From: Kribbella pratensis
GTDB lineage: Bacteria; Actinomycetota; Actinomycetes; Propionibacteriales; Kribbellaceae
Assembly: GCF_004365355.1 (NCBI RefSeq)
Contig: NZ_SODP01000001.1
Location: 1,309,473-1,373,472, forward strand
Reading direction: 5' to 3'
Length of the DNA stretch: 64,000 bases
Program-made: the position numbers and the translations under genes
The notes under the pieces: generated by a model
Database searches by the model: none
Seen by the model: the letters and a program-made list of their open reading frames with translations, nothing else
What the model was told of the DNA's origin: nothing
In this document: positions 8,149 to 17,632 of the stretch, in pieces
Numbering within the stretch: the first letter of the stretch is position 1
Layout: every line of letters begins with the position of its first letter

Positions 8149-9752
8149 TGGGCGGCCGCGGACTCACCCGCACGATGGTGATCTGGGTGCCCGACTGGCC
8201 GGTGACGGCGGCCGCGGTGGCGACCGGACGCTCGCCGGACGAACCGATCGTCGTGCTGGAGAAGGGGAAGGTGCTCGCCACCTCGGCGGCCGCGCGGGCC
8301 GAGGGGGTGCGGCGCGGGCAGCGGGCTCGGGACGCGCAGTCGCGGTGCCCGGAGCTGGTCGTGCTGAAGTACGACCCGGTGATCGACGCGCGCGCGTTCG
8401 ATCCGGTGATCGCGTGCCTGGAGGCGATCACGCCGGGCGTGCAGGTGATCCGCCCGGGGATGTGCGCGTTGAAGGCGCGCGGTCCGGCCCGGTTCTACGG
8501 CAGCGAGGAGAAGGCGGCGGAGAAGCTGCTCGACCGGCTGGAGACGTTCGACGTGCCGGGCAGCCGGATCGGGATCGCCGACGGTCCGTTCGCCGCCGAG
8601 CAGGCGGCGCGGGCGAGCTCCGCGCGGACCAGGGTGCAAGTGGTGCCGCCTGGCGGATCACCGGAGTTCCTCGCGCCGTTGTCGGTCGATCTGCTCGAGC
8701 AGCCGGAGCTCACGGATCTGCTGCGCCGGCTGGGGTTGCGGTCGCTGGGTGCGTTCGCCGAACTGTCCGGGACGGAGGTGCTGACCCGGTTCGGTCCCAG
8801 TGGCGCATTTGCCCATCGGCTGGCGAGCGGCTCCGACGATCGCCCGGTGACCGGCCGGGAGGTCCCGCCGGAGCTGACCCGGGCTCTCGACTTCGAGCCG
8901 GCCGTCGACCGGGTCGACCAGGTCGCGTTCGCGGTCCGTGCGATCGCCGACGAGCTGATCGTCCGGCTGACCGAGCTCGGCCTGGTGTGTACGACGCTGC
9001 GGGTCGAGGTCGGCACCGAGTCCGGGCGGATCCACGAGCGCGAGTGGCTGCATCCACGCTGGTTCACCGCGGCGGACGTGGTGGACCGCGTGCGTTGGCA
9101 GTTGCAGGGGAGCGGGACGGCGACCAGTGAGCTGACGTCGCCCGTCGTGCGGATCCGGCTGATCCCGGAGCAGGCGGATCCGGTCGGCGCGCATGTCGAC
9201 GGGCTGTGGGGCGGCGGCCCGGACGAGCGGATCCACCGGGCGTTGTCGCGGGTGCAGAGCATGCTGGGTCACGGCGCGGTCGTGTCGGTGGTGATCGGCG
9301 GCGGCCGAGGGTTCGCCGACCGGCAGACGCTGATCCCCTGGGGCGATCCGCCGGTGCCCGCGCGGCCGCCGGATCAGCCGTGGCCCGGGGCGATCACCGG
9401 GGCCGAGCGCTGGCCGACGCCGGCGCCGACCACGATCTTCCCGGAGCCGATCCCCGCGAAGGTGTTCGCCGCGGACGGCGCACAGGTGTCGGTCAGTGCC
9501 CGCGGCGAGCTGTCCGGCGTACCGGCCGCGTTCTCCTTGCTGCCCACCGGCGGCTCCGGCATTCAAGTTGCCGACAGCAACAAACTTCACCCGATCACGG
9601 CCTGGGCCGGCCCCTGGCTCAGCACCGAACGCTGGTGGGACCCCGCCACCGAGTCCCGCCAGGCACGCTTCCAGTTCCAGACCGCCGACACCCGCGCCTG
9701 GCTCTTCACCCTCCACCAAGCAGCCTGGCAGGCCCAAGCCACCTACGACTGA
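8148..9752 (+). CDS. imuB: ImuB: Y-family polymerase-like protein without catalytic acids
   Basis: A 534-residue DinB/Y-family-like protein. In active Y-family polymerases the first motif reads like D-x-D-x-F/Y near the N-terminus; here the equivalent is MVIWVPDWPVTAAAV, lacking the acidic pair, which is the hallmark of ImuB, a clamp- and DnaE2-binding adaptor. Little-finger and C-terminal regions follow (ELTRALDFEPAVDRVDQVAF, LGHGAVVSVVIGGGR). Its ATG overlaps the ImuA-like stop by one base. It is under the SOS box at 7289. The usual partner dnaE2 is not next to it; the following gene is on the other strand. Confidence 0.9.
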   Translation: MGGRGLTRTMVIWVPDWPVTAAAVATGRSPDEPIVVLEKGKVLATSAAARAEGVRRGQRARDAQSRCPELVVLKYDPVIDARAFDPVIACLEAITPGVQVIRPGMCALKARGPARFYGSEEKAAEKLLDRLETFDVPGSRIGIADGPFAAEQAARASSARTRVQVVPPGGSPEFLAPLSVDLLEQPELTDLLRRLGLRSLGAFAELSGTEVLTRFGPSGAFAHRLASGSDDRPVTGREVPPELTRALDFEPAVDRVDQVAFAVRAIADELIVRLTELGLVCTTLRVEVGTESGRIHEREWLHPRWFTAADVVDRVRWQLQGSGTATSELTSPVVRIRLIPEQADPVGAHVDGLWGGGPDERIHRALSRVQSMLGHGAVVSVVIGGGRGFADRQTLIPWGDPPVPARPPDQPWPGAITGAERWPTPAPTTIFPEPIPAKVFAADGAQVSVSARGELSGVPAAFSLLPTGGSGIQVADSNKLHPITAWAGPWLSTERWWDPATESRQARFQFQTADTRAWLFTLHQAAWQAQATYD

Positions 9753-10361
9753 TTACGTGAAGTCGATCCGCATCACGGTCCGGCGGAGGGTGGGGTGGGT
9801 GAGTTGCTTGAAGCCGGCCTCCTCGAAGGCCTGGTGGGGGCCGACGTGGAGTTCGCCCCAGGTGATGGTTTTGCCGGGTTGGGTGAACATCGGGTAGGCC
9901 TCCAGCGCGCGGGCGCCGCGGCTGCGGGCGTACGGGATGGTCGCGCGGGCCAGGTGATAGGTGAGGCCGCGGCCACGGAAGCCTTTGCGGACCGTCATGC
10001 ACGTGACCGCCCAGACGCTCTCGTCGTCCTTGTCCTCGGAGCGGTCCGTCCACGGCACCCGCGATGTTCGCAGCTTCGGGTACGCCGTGCGCGGCTCGAC
10101 AGCGACCCAGCCGGCCGGCTCGCCGTCGACGTACGCGATCAGCCCGCTCGTCGACGGCGCGTCCGGCGTACCGCAGGCGGTCTGGTCCTGTAGTCGCGTC
10201 ATCCGCTCGTCCAGCGTCGAGTCCCGCCAGATCCACCCGCGGATCTTGAACCGCTGGCATTGGCACTGCCCGGCGTCCGTCGTACCGAAGATCGTTTGAA
10301 GGTCTTCCCAGGGCGCCTCGTTCGCCGGTACGACGGTCAGCTGCGACTCATCGATCACCAT
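9753..10361 (-). CDS. GNAT-family N-acetyltransferase
   Basis: A 202-residue protein with the acetyl-CoA loop MTVRKGFRGRGLTYHLARA (R/Q-x-x-G-x-G/A) around residues 120-140 and the upstream strand ESVWAVTCM. Cysteine pair QCQCQRF near residue 30 is typical of a common actinobacterial GNAT subgroup. I start at the ATG at 10361; the open frame extends further upstream only as an antisense shadow of the VOC gene. It is convergent with imuB, its stop adjoining that of imuB. Substrate unknown. Confidence 0.85.
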   Translation of the reverse strand: MVIDESQLTVVPANEAPWEDLQTIFGTTDAGQCQCQRFKIRGWIWRDSTLDERMTRLQDQTACGTPDAPSTSGLIAYVDGEPAGWVAVEPRTAYPKLRTSRVPWTDRSEDKDDESVWAVTCMTVRKGFRGRGLTYHLARATIPYARSRGARALEAYPMFTQPGKTITWGELHVGPHQAFEEAGFKQLTHPTLRRTVMRIDFT

Positions 10362-10418
10362 GCCGAGCAGATTAACGCGAGTTCCGGACGACCCACGTCC
10401 GGAACTAGATTGATCCGC

Positions 10419-10805
10419 ATGCATCGCAGCCGAGTCTCCACGTTCCTCATCGACGTACGGCGGGATGAGGTCGACGCCGCCACGACGTTCTGGTCCGAGG
10501 CGCTCGGCGTACGGACGTCGTCGCCGGAGGGGGAGCCGCAGTTCATCAGCCTGCACAACGCGATCCCCGGGTACGTCGCCGCAATCCAGTCCGTCGACGA
10601 CGAGCCGCGGTACCACCTCGACATCGAGACCGACGACGTCCCCGCCGAGGTCGCCCGGCTGACCGAGCTCGGCGCGGTGGAGATCGCCAGCTGGCAGGGC
10701 TGTCACACGCTCAAAGCCCCCGGCGGTCATCTGTTCTGCGTCATCCCGATGCACAGCGATCCGGAGTACTTCGAGCAGCACGCGACTGTTTGGGGTAGGC
10801 AGTAA
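10419..10805 (+). CDS. VOC-superfamily (glyoxalase-like) protein
   Basis: A 128-residue single-chain vicinal-oxygen-chelate protein with two beta-alpha-beta-beta-beta halves (STFLIDVRRDEVDAATTFW; RYHLDIETDDVPAEVARLTELG; KAPGGHLFCVIP). Metal-ligand residues of the family are partly visible (His in YHLDIE, and the terminal Glu region PEYFEQ). It could be a resistance protein, a dioxygenase or a structural relative; the sequence does not decide. The ATG at 10419 is preceded by TTGATCCGC and lies divergent to the GNAT gene 57 nt away. Confidence 0.82.
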   Translation: MHRSRVSTFLIDVRRDEVDAATTFWSEALGVRTSSPEGEPQFISLHNAIPGYVAAIQSVDDEPRYHLDIETDDVPAEVARLTELGAVEIASWQGCHTLKAPGGHLFCVIPMHSDPEYFEQHATVWGRQ

Positions 10806-10814
10806 GCGGTCAGC

Positions 10815-12125
10815 TCAAGCGACGGGGACGGCTGGAGGCGCGGCGAGCGCGAAGAGGCGGTCGAACACCGCTGCCCGGTCGAACTGCAACGCGTACGCCC
10901 GCGCGCGCTGCTCGGCGTCCGCCCGCTGCTCGTGGGTCCAGTCGCACACGACCTCGTCAAGCACGCGCCGCAGTGTGGCCGGGTCACGTTGCGGCACGAG
11001 CAGGGCCGTATCACCGACCGCCTCGGGTACGCCGCCTGTCGCGCAGGTGATGATCGGCCCGCCGCCGGCGAGAGCCTTCTCGACCAGAGCGATCCCGAAC
11101 GTCTCCACGAACTCCGGCTGCTCACGCGTCGGCAGCACGAACGCCGCGCTCCCGGCCATCAGCGCCGGCTTCTCCGCGTCGTCCACGTCGGTCAGCACCC
11201 GCACCCGATCGCCCAGCCCCGCTGCCGCCACCTGTGCCATCACCTCGTCCTCCTGCGGCCCGCGCCCGGCAAGGACGAGCTGCACCCGCTCGGCCGACCG
11301 CGACCCGGCGTAGGCGGCGATCAGGTCGTCGACCCCCTTCGCCGAAGCGATCCGGGAGAGGAACAGCACGTACCCGTCTCGCGAAAGTCCGCGCCGGCCA
11401 AGAGTTTCGGCGATCCCGTCATCGGTGAGCGAAAGGTAGGACCAGGAGTCGACCGCCGGATAGGAGATGGCGATCCGCTCACGGCACTGCTGCGCGAACG
11501 TCGTGCCGTGCATGCCGTCGATGGTCGCCGCCGAGGCCACGATCAGCTCCTTGGTGTACGACGACACCGCCACGCAGTGGTCGGCCGCCAGGTAGACCGA
11601 GAGGATGTGCGCGGCCGCCCCGAACCGGCCGGTGTTCACGCACTCGCGCACCACGTTGGTGATATCGGAGCCCACTGCCTCGGCCACAGTGATGACGCGT
11701 GCGGGTCCGATCCGGCGCGCCACCTGGACTGCCTCGTGTACGGCGATCGCGTGCGGGCTCAGGTAGAGCGACATCGCCACTGTCGGCACTCCGTCGCTGA
11801 ACAGCTCGACCAGCCGCCCGATGAGCCCGGACAGGTAGCGCCCGTCCGGCACCCGGTAATCGCCCACTGGATCGGGCCGCTCGACGGTGATGCCAGGGCT
11901 GTACGGAAGGACGCGATCGAATGGCTTCAACGGCAGCCCGGCCGCCTCCAGCGCGTCCAGGGGCCAGGTCACGATCCGGACGTCGTCGAACCCGCGGGTG
12001 AGGGCCACCTCGGCGAGGCATCGTGCCTCACCGGAGTGCCCGCAGATCACCGGGTCGGCGCGGACGACAATGACCAGGCGACGGGTTGGTGCGGACGGGA
12101 CGAGCGTGTCGTCGGCGATGCTCAT
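10815..12125 (-). CDS. GT4-family glycosyltransferase
   Basis: A 436-residue GT-B fold glycosyltransferase. The C-terminal Rossmann half carries YVLFLSRIASAKGVDDLIAAY and the donor-binding E-x7-E motif (EFVETFGIALVEKALAGGGP) typical of GT4 enzymes. It is the downstream member of a two-gene operon with a GH92 alpha-mannosidase, with a 4-nt ATGA overlap, so its sugar is plausibly mannose or a mannose-containing glycan. It has no membrane segment, so it is cytosolic. The acceptor is unknown. Confidence 0.87.
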   Translation of the reverse strand: MSIADDTLVPSAPTRRLVIVVRADPVICGHSGEARCLAEVALTRGFDDVRIVTWPLDALEAAGLPLKPFDRVLPYSPGITVERPDPVGDYRVPDGRYLSGLIGRLVELFSDGVPTVAMSLYLSPHAIAVHEAVQVARRIGPARVITVAEAVGSDITNVVRECVNTGRFGAAAHILSVYLAADHCVAVSSYTKELIVASAATIDGMHGTTFAQQCRERIAISYPAVDSWSYLSLTDDGIAETLGRRGLSRDGYVLFLSRIASAKGVDDLIAAYAGSRSAERVQLVLAGRGPQEDEVMAQVAAAGLGDRVRVLTDVDDAEKPALMAGSAAFVLPTREQPEFVETFGIALVEKALAGGGPIITCATGGVPEAVGDTALLVPQRDPATLRRVLDEVVCDWTHEQRADAEQRARAYALQFDRAAVFDRLFALAAPPAVPVA

Positions 12126-14338
12126 GTCTCACCTCCAGTGGCGTGCAGCGGATCGGATGTGGATGGTGGCCTGATCCGAGTGCCCCAGCCGGACGGCTGC
12201 GGGCCGAGCTCGATGTGCAGGTTGCGGATGTGCCGCAGCTCGCGGCCGGAGATCCAGGGGCGTTCGAGGGTCTTGCCGTCCACCGCGATGGACTGGACGT
12301 AGGAGACCGGTCCGCCGGCCTCGACCGGCTCGAATCCTGTTGTGGTGATAGACAGCTCGCCCTCCGGCAGCCGGGTCGTCGACTCCGCCACGGCCGGCGC
12401 GCTCACCAGGAACAGGTTCTGCCCAGCCACAGGGAACAGACCGAGCGTCGCCCACACATACCACGCCGACAGCCCGCCGGAGTCGTCGTTACCCGGCAGC
12501 CCGCCCCGGCCGATGCCGAACTGGTTGGCGATCGCGGCATGCACCACCTCAGCAGTTCGGTCTGGCCGTCCGGCGTAGTGGTAGGACCATGGCGCCTCGT
12601 AGTCCGGTTCGTTGTTCAACCCCTCGAACCGGCACAGGTCGTACCCGGCCTCCATCTCGGCCACGCTCGGCGCCACCCCCGGCTGGGTGACCGGTGAGGC
12701 GTCGTACCCGAAGAACCGGTCGAGCAGTCCGATGAACGCCTCGTCGCCGCCGGCGAGCGCGATCCGGGCGCGCATGTCGTGCAGCAACCGGAAGGAGTAG
12801 TTCCACCGGCCGCCCTCGTAGAACGTCGAGTCGCGCAGCAGTCCGGTGCCCGGGTCGTACGCCGCGCGCCAGCCTTGGGCGAGGTCGCGCATCTGCCGGG
12901 CCAGCGGCCGGTCACGCACCTTGTGGGCGATCGCCGCGGTGCAGTGATAGGCGTACGCCAGGTCGAGGGTGTGGCTGATCGGGTGTGCCACGCCGTGCAC
13001 CAGGTAGTCCTCGCCGTACGTCCGGCGCAGGTCCATCTCCAGGTGCACCATGGCCCAGTCCCAGTCGATACCAGGCAGATCCAGGTGGCACAGGTCGGCC
13101 AGGAAGGTGTGCGCGAGCGCGCTGCCCTGCCGGGAGAACCGGTCGGCGCCCTTGGCCATCCGGTAGCCGATCGGCAGGTTGCCCTCCTGCTCGCAGATCG
13201 ACAGCAGTGCACCGGCCAGCGCGACCGAGCGCTCGGGGAACAGCGTGGTCATCAGCGGCAGTTGGGTGCGGTAGATGTCCCACATCGTGCAGATGTCGAA
13301 CGCGTACGGGCCCTCGGTCGTCCACGGGCTCTCGTCCGGGGCGAAACACGGCTTCACCAGCGAGTGGTAGAGCGCGGTGCCGAAAACCGTCGCCTGGTCA
13401 TCGGACTCGGCGTTGATCGCAATCTTGCCGAGGTGGTCGCGCCAGGTAGCTGCCGTGTCGTCGCGCCGCCCGGAGAAGGTGGCCTGGGTGCGGCTGATGT
13501 CTCTGTGCAGGTTGTCGCGGGCCGTCTCACAGCCCCGCAGGGAGAACCCCAGGCGCACCTCGACGGTCTGCTCGGCGCGCGAGGGGCCGATGAAGATCAG
13601 CCCGAACGGCCGCAGTGTGGTCGGCCGGATGTAGTCGAAGTCGAGACGGGTGCCGCCGGGCATCAGGCGCCGGTCGTACCACAGCAACTGCCGCCAGCCG
13701 GGGGCGTCGACCTCCAGGTGCACGGCCAGCGGCACTCCCTCGACATGGATCTCGCCCTGAGCGACCCCCGGCTCCAGCATCGCCAGGTGCGCCTTCAGCG
13801 GCACGGTCTGGCTGTGCGGGATCGCGAGGCCGCCGGTCGAGGCGTCGATGACGATCCGGGCGGCGTCGTGCGCCGGGAAGGTGTACCGGTGGACGGCCGA
13901 CTTCGGGCCGACCGTGACTTCGCAACGCACTCCCGAGCTCAGCGTCGCCGCGTAGTAGCCGGGCTCGGCCACCTCGTCCAGCAGGTCCCACGTCGTGCCC
14001 AGGTCATCGAGCGGGCCGAGCATCGGCGTGACCCGGAAGTAGTTGTAGTACTTGCGGATCGCGCCGGTGCCGGACTGCTGGAAGTGGGTGAAGCCGGACG
14101 CGACCGGCCGGTCGTACAACAGGTCGGGCACGCCCTCGGTGTTGAAGTCGTACAGGCCGTACCCGGTCGGGTAGGCCCCGGAGTACGGGCAGGCTGACAC
14201 CATCCCGAACGGGTGCGTGGCACCCGGGTGGGTGTTGCCGACTTGCGGCTTGGGCCACCACCAGGTCGCGGCCAGGCCCTTGGGCGTGGGCAGGTCGGTG
14301 GCGCCGGTCCCGATGAACGGGTCGACGTACTCATACAT
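12122..14338 (-). CDS. Glycoside hydrolase family 92 (exo-alpha-mannosidase)
   Basis: A 738-residue GH92 enzyme; these are calcium-dependent inverting alpha-mannosidases. The N-terminal signature (YVDPFIGTG, then GNTHPGATHPFGMV) and the C-terminal regions (GLPGNDDSGGLSAWYVW, LGLFPVAGQNLFLVSAP) are clear. No signal peptide is seen at the N-terminus, so unless exported by another route it acts in the cytosol, which is unusual since many GH92 enzymes are secreted. It overlaps the GT4 gene by 4 nt. The pair probably trims and rebuilds a mannosylated compound. Confidence 0.93.
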   Translation of the reverse strand: MYEYVDPFIGTGATDLPTPKGLAATWWWPKPQVGNTHPGATHPFGMVSACPYSGAYPTGYGLYDFNTEGVPDLLYDRPVASGFTHFQQSGTGAIRKYYNYFRVTPMLGPLDDLGTTWDLLDEVAEPGYYAATLSSGVRCEVTVGPKSAVHRYTFPAHDAARIVIDASTGGLAIPHSQTVPLKAHLAMLEPGVAQGEIHVEGVPLAVHLEVDAPGWRQLLWYDRRLMPGGTRLDFDYIRPTTLRPFGLIFIGPSRAEQTVEVRLGFSLRGCETARDNLHRDISRTQATFSGRRDDTAATWRDHLGKIAINAESDDQATVFGTALYHSLVKPCFAPDESPWTTEGPYAFDICTMWDIYRTQLPLMTTLFPERSVALAGALLSICEQEGNLPIGYRMAKGADRFSRQGSALAHTFLADLCHLDLPGIDWDWAMVHLEMDLRRTYGEDYLVHGVAHPISHTLDLAYAYHCTAAIAHKVRDRPLARQMRDLAQGWRAAYDPGTGLLRDSTFYEGGRWNYSFRLLHDMRARIALAGGDEAFIGLLDRFFGYDASPVTQPGVAPSVAEMEAGYDLCRFEGLNNEPDYEAPWSYHYAGRPDRTAEVVHAAIANQFGIGRGGLPGNDDSGGLSAWYVWATLGLFPVAGQNLFLVSAPAVAESTTRLPEGELSITTTGFEPVEAGGPVSYVQSIAVDGKTLERPWISGRELRHIRNLHIELGPQPSGWGTRIRPPSTSDPLHATGGET

Positions 14339-14531
14339 CGGGCCTCACCGCCTCGCGCGGCTGACGTGGACTCTCAAGGTAGGAAGCGCATGTTTCAGCG
14401 GTGTGTTCGAAGGAAACGGGCAGGTTACGAGCGGGCTGGTCGTGCACAGCCTGTCTCGCCCGAGCGGGTGGCCCGTCGGCTGGCAGCAGAAACCGGTGAG
14501 CCGCCTGTCAGCCCGGACTAGGCTCCGACGC

Positions 14532-15296
14532 ATGACTGAGCTTGCGGCGACGTTCCAGCAGGAAGCGGTAGCGGAGGCCTATCAGCACCGGCCGCCGTAC
14601 CCGGACGAGGTGTTCGATCGGCTCCTGGCCCTGATCACCGACGAGCCGCGCCGCGTGCTCGACATCGGCGCCGGAGAGGGCGCGATCGCCCGGCCGCTCG
14701 CCCCGCGGGTCGAGCACGTCGACGCGATCGACTTCTCCGCGCCGATGGTCGAAGCCGGCAAGCAGCGTTCCGGCGGCGACCATCCGAACATCACCTGGCA
14801 GGTCAACGCGATCGAGAGCGCCGAGCTCGACGGCCCGTACGCACTGGTGACGGCCGGCGCGAGCATCCACTGGATGCCGTGGGAGGACACGTTCGCGCGG
14901 ATCGTCCCGCATCTGACCCCGAACGCGCAGCTCGTCGTCATCGAGCACGGGCCTGTCGAGATGCCGTGGTGGGACGGAGTCGTCCGCGCGATCCAGCGGC
15001 ACTCGCGGAAGAAGGACCACGACCCGAAGTACAGCGTCGTCGAGGCGATCCGCGATCGCGACCTGCTCGAGCTCAACGGGACGGTGCGGACGGCGCCCGT
15101 CACCTATCACCAGAAGGTCGCCGACTACGTGGAGCAGTTCCACTCGACGTCGAGTCTGGCGCGGGATCTGATGACTCCCGAGGAAGCCGCCGATTTCGAC
15201 GCGGCCGTCGAGGAAGCCGTCCGCCCGTACGCGAAGGACGGCGTACTGGAGCTGAAGATCGAGGCCGAGCTCAGCTGGGGTCGGCCGAGAGCTTAG
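14532..15296 (+). CDS. Class I SAM-dependent methyltransferase
   Basis: A 254-residue methyltransferase with motif I VLDIGAGEGAIA at about residues 42-53, the acidic loop VDAIDFSAPM, and the ASIHWMPW motif characteristic of small-molecule methyltransferases related to ubiquinone/trans-aconitate enzymes. It starts at the ATG at 14532, which follows a 193-nt gap after the divergent GH92 gene. The open frame extends upstream to 14217 only through antisense sequence. Its 3' end overlaps the convergent sigma-factor gene by 26 nt. Substrate unknown. Confidence 0.87.
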   Translation: MTELAATFQQEAVAEAYQHRPPYPDEVFDRLLALITDEPRRVLDIGAGEGAIARPLAPRVEHVDAIDFSAPMVEAGKQRSGGDHPNITWQVNAIESAELDGPYALVTAGASIHWMPWEDTFARIVPHLTPNAQLVVIEHGPVEMPWWDGVVRAIQRHSRKKDHDPKYSVVEAIRDRDLLELNGTVRTAPVTYHQKVADYVEQFHSTSSLARDLMTPEEAADFDAAVEEAVRPYAKDGVLELKIEAELSWGRPRA

Positions 15297-16467
15297 CGGC
15301 GCGCGCCTGCAGGTAGCGCTGCTCGGGAAGACTCTGCGTGAGCCGCGCAGCAAGCTCATACGCCTGTCGCGCGGCAACCTCATCGCCGGCCAGCTCCAGC
15401 AGGTGAGCCCGAACAGCATCCAGCCGATGATGTCCCTGCAAAGCGGCATCCACATCATCAAGCTGCGCCAAGCCGGCGGCCGGGCCGTGCACCATGGCAA
15501 CCGCGACGATCCGGTTCAGTGTCACCATCGGGCCAGGCGCGGTCGACTCGAGGAGTTCGTACAGCATCAGGATCTCGCGCCAGTCCGTGTCCTCGGCGCG
15601 TGCCGCCGAGTCGTGGACCGCGGCGATCGCCGCCTGCAACTGGTATGGCCCGACCGGCGCCGACTGCAGCGTCGACGTGATCAACTCGGTGCCCTCGGCA
15701 ATCGCCTGGGTATCCCACAACGTCCGGTCCTGTTCCGGCAACGGTACCAGCGCCCCGTCCGCCGTCGTCCGCGCCGGCCGGCGCGCGTCCGTCAGCAACA
15801 TCAACGCGAGCAGCCCGGCCACCTCGCCCTCGGCCGCGAGCAGCGCCCGCAACTGACGGGTCAGCCGGATCGCCTCGGCGCTCAGCTCGACGCGGTGCAG
15901 CGACGGACCGGACGACGCCGTGTAGCCCTCGTTGAAGATCAGATACAGCACATGCAGTACGGCGGCCAGCCGCTCGGGCTGCTCCGACGCCGGCGGCATC
16001 GCGAACCGCGCGCCCTGGAGCTTCGCCTTCGCACGACTGATCCGCTGCCCGATCGTTGCCTCCGGCACCAGAAACGCCCGGGCGATCTCGCCGGTGGTCA
16101 GCCCGCCGACCGCGCGCAGCGTGAGCGCGACCTGCGACTGCGACGTCAGCGCCGGGTGGCAGCACAGCATCAGCAGGGTCAGCGAGTCGTCGACCGACGA
16201 GGAGGGCTCCGCGTCCGGCGCGACGGCGACCGCCTCTTCCCGCCGCGTCCGCGCCGCCTCACTCCGCAGTACTTCGATCCGCCGCCGCGACGCGACCGTG
16301 ATCAGCCAGCTGCGCGGATTCGCCGGAACACCCTCACCCGGCCACTGCAGCGACGCGGCGAGCAGAGCCTCTTGTACGGCGTCCTCGCACGCGTCGAAGT
16401 CGCCGTACCGGCGGACCAGCGCGGCCAGCACCTGCGGCGCCTGCTCCCGCAGCAGCTCCTCGATCAC
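15271..16467 (-). CDS. ECF42-type RNA polymerase sigma factor
   Basis: A 398-residue ECF sigma factor: sigma-70 region 2 (LVRRYGDFDACEDAVQEALL), region 4 (GLTTGEIARAFLVPEATIGQ) and a long C-terminal TPR-like extension of about 200 residues typical of ECF42 proteins (formerly DUF6596, with NEGY motif LIFNEGYTASSG). ECF42 genes are regularly next to YciI/DGPF proteins, as here. The C-terminal extension, rather than a membrane anti-sigma factor, is thought to control activity. Start GTG at 16467 overlaps the upstream gene's stop (GTGA). Confidence 0.92.
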   Translation of the reverse strand: MIEELLREQAPQVLAALVRRYGDFDACEDAVQEALLAASLQWPGEGVPANPRSWLITVASRRRIEVLRSEAARTRREEAVAVAPDAEPSSSVDDSLTLLMLCCHPALTSQSQVALTLRAVGGLTTGEIARAFLVPEATIGQRISRAKAKLQGARFAMPPASEQPERLAAVLHVLYLIFNEGYTASSGPSLHRVELSAEAIRLTRQLRALLAAEGEVAGLLALMLLTDARRPARTTADGALVPLPEQDRTLWDTQAIAEGTELITSTLQSAPVGPYQLQAAIAAVHDSAARAEDTDWREILMLYELLESTAPGPMVTLNRIVAVAMVHGPAAGLAQLDDVDAALQGHHRLDAVRAHLLELAGDEVAARQAYELAARLTQSLPEQRYLQARAAKLSADPS

Positions 16468-16832
16468 ATGAACGCGCCGAGGTCACGGACCGGACGGACC
16501 TCCACGACACTGAACGGAGCCTCCGGGATCTGCGCGACGATCTCCACCGCGCGGTCCATCGAGTCACAGTCCAGCAGGTAGAAGCCGGCCAACTGCTCCT
16601 TCACCTCGGCGAACGGTCCGTCGGTCGTCATCGGCTTGCCGTCGCGAACCAGCACCTGCTTGGTCAGCCCCGGGTCGTCCAGCGACTCCGACGCGATCAG
16701 CTCCCCGCTCGCCGCGAGCGCCTCGTGCAGGCCGGCGTACCCCGCCATGCCTTCTTTCTTCTGCTCGTCGGACAGCGCGTCCCAGACGGCCCGCGACTCC
16801 GGGTTCCCATAGATCAGCACCAAGAACTTCAT
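16464..16832 (-). CDS. YciI-like (DGPF-domain) protein
   Basis: A 122-residue dimeric alpha-beta barrel protein of the YCII/DGPF group: MKFLVLIYGNPE at the start and the name-giving motif TTDGPFAEVKEQLAGFYLLD in the middle. It starts at the ATG at 16832, behind GGGAGGGCTGACC. This family almost always accompanies ECF42 sigma factors and is a probable part of their regulon or sensing function. The stop overlaps the sigma start. Biochemical activity is not known for most members. Confidence 0.9.
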   Translation of the reverse strand: MKFLVLIYGNPESRAVWDALSDEQKKEGMAGYAGLHEALAASGELIASESLDDPGLTKQVLVRDGKPMTTDGPFAEVKEQLAGFYLLDCDSMDRAVEIVAQIPEAPFSVVEVRPVRDLGAFM

Positions 16833-17031
16833 GGTCAGCCCTCCCGTTCCAAGGATCACTCTCGGGTATCGATCGGGTCACCGGTTCGCACCAGCCATAG
16901 CGGCAGCCGGTCGGCCGCGTTCTGGTGATGAGGGGAAAGTCGGGGCATGCCCCGGCATGGCCGGACGTAAACCTGTCAGGGTGCCCCAGTAGAGTTACGA
17001 GCGGTATCCGGGTGAGAGAGGGAGGGGTCGC

Positions 17032-17628
17032 GTGCCGGACTTGGAAGTGTCCGACCGGGTTTTGACGATCCCCAACGCGCTCAGCTTCCTGAGGTTGCTG
17101 GGTGTGCCGCTCTTCCTGTGGCTGGTGCTCGGCCCGAAGGAGGACGGCTGGGCGCTGCTGGTGCTGGCGATCTCCGGGTTCACCGACTGGGCCGACGGCC
17201 AGATCGCCCGCCGGATGAACCAGACCAGCCGGCTGGGCCAGATGCTCGACCCGGTGGCCGACCGGCTGTACATCTTCGCGACCGTCGTCGGCCTGGCGCT
17301 GCGCGACATCATCCCGTGGTGGCTGGCGATCGCGCTGCCGCTGCGGGACGTGCTGCTGATGCTGACCCTGCCGGCCCTCCACCGCCGCGGCTTCAACGCG
17401 CTGCCGGTGCACTTCCTCGGCAAGTCCGCCACGTTCTGCCTGCTGTACGCGTTCCCGCTGCTCCTGCTCGGCGACGGCGATTCCACCCTCAACCTGCTCG
17501 CCCGCGTGTTCGGCTGGGCGTTCGCGATCTGGGGAACCGGTCTGTACTACTGGGCCGGCGCGCTGTACTTCGCGCAGCTGCGACACCTCGTCCAGACGGT
17601 GAAGCCGATCAAGGACGCGGCCGGGTAG
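17032..17628 (+). CDS. CDP-alcohol phosphatidyltransferase (PgsA-like)
   Basis: A 198-residue integral membrane enzyme joining an alcohol to CDP-diacylglycerol. The full catalytic motif D-x2-DG-x2-AR-x8-G-x3-D-x3-D is present with Asp52, Asp55, Gly56, Ala59, Arg60, Gly69, Asp73 and Asp77. About five hydrophobic helices are visible. It begins with GTG behind GAGAGGGAGGG. It heads a block with the same order as Mycobacterium Rv1822-Rv1832, where the equivalent gene is pgsA2. The acceptor (glycerol phosphate or other) cannot be decided. Confidence 0.92.
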   Translation: MPDLEVSDRVLTIPNALSFLRLLGVPLFLWLVLGPKEDGWALLVLAISGFTDWADGQIARRMNQTSRLGQMLDPVADRLYIFATVVGLALRDIIPWWLAIALPLRDVLLMLTLPALHRRGFNALPVHFLGKSATFCLLYAFPLLLLGDGDSTLNLLARVFGWAFAIWGTGLYYWAGALYFAQLRHLVQTVKPIKDAAG

Positions 17629-17632
17629 ACCC

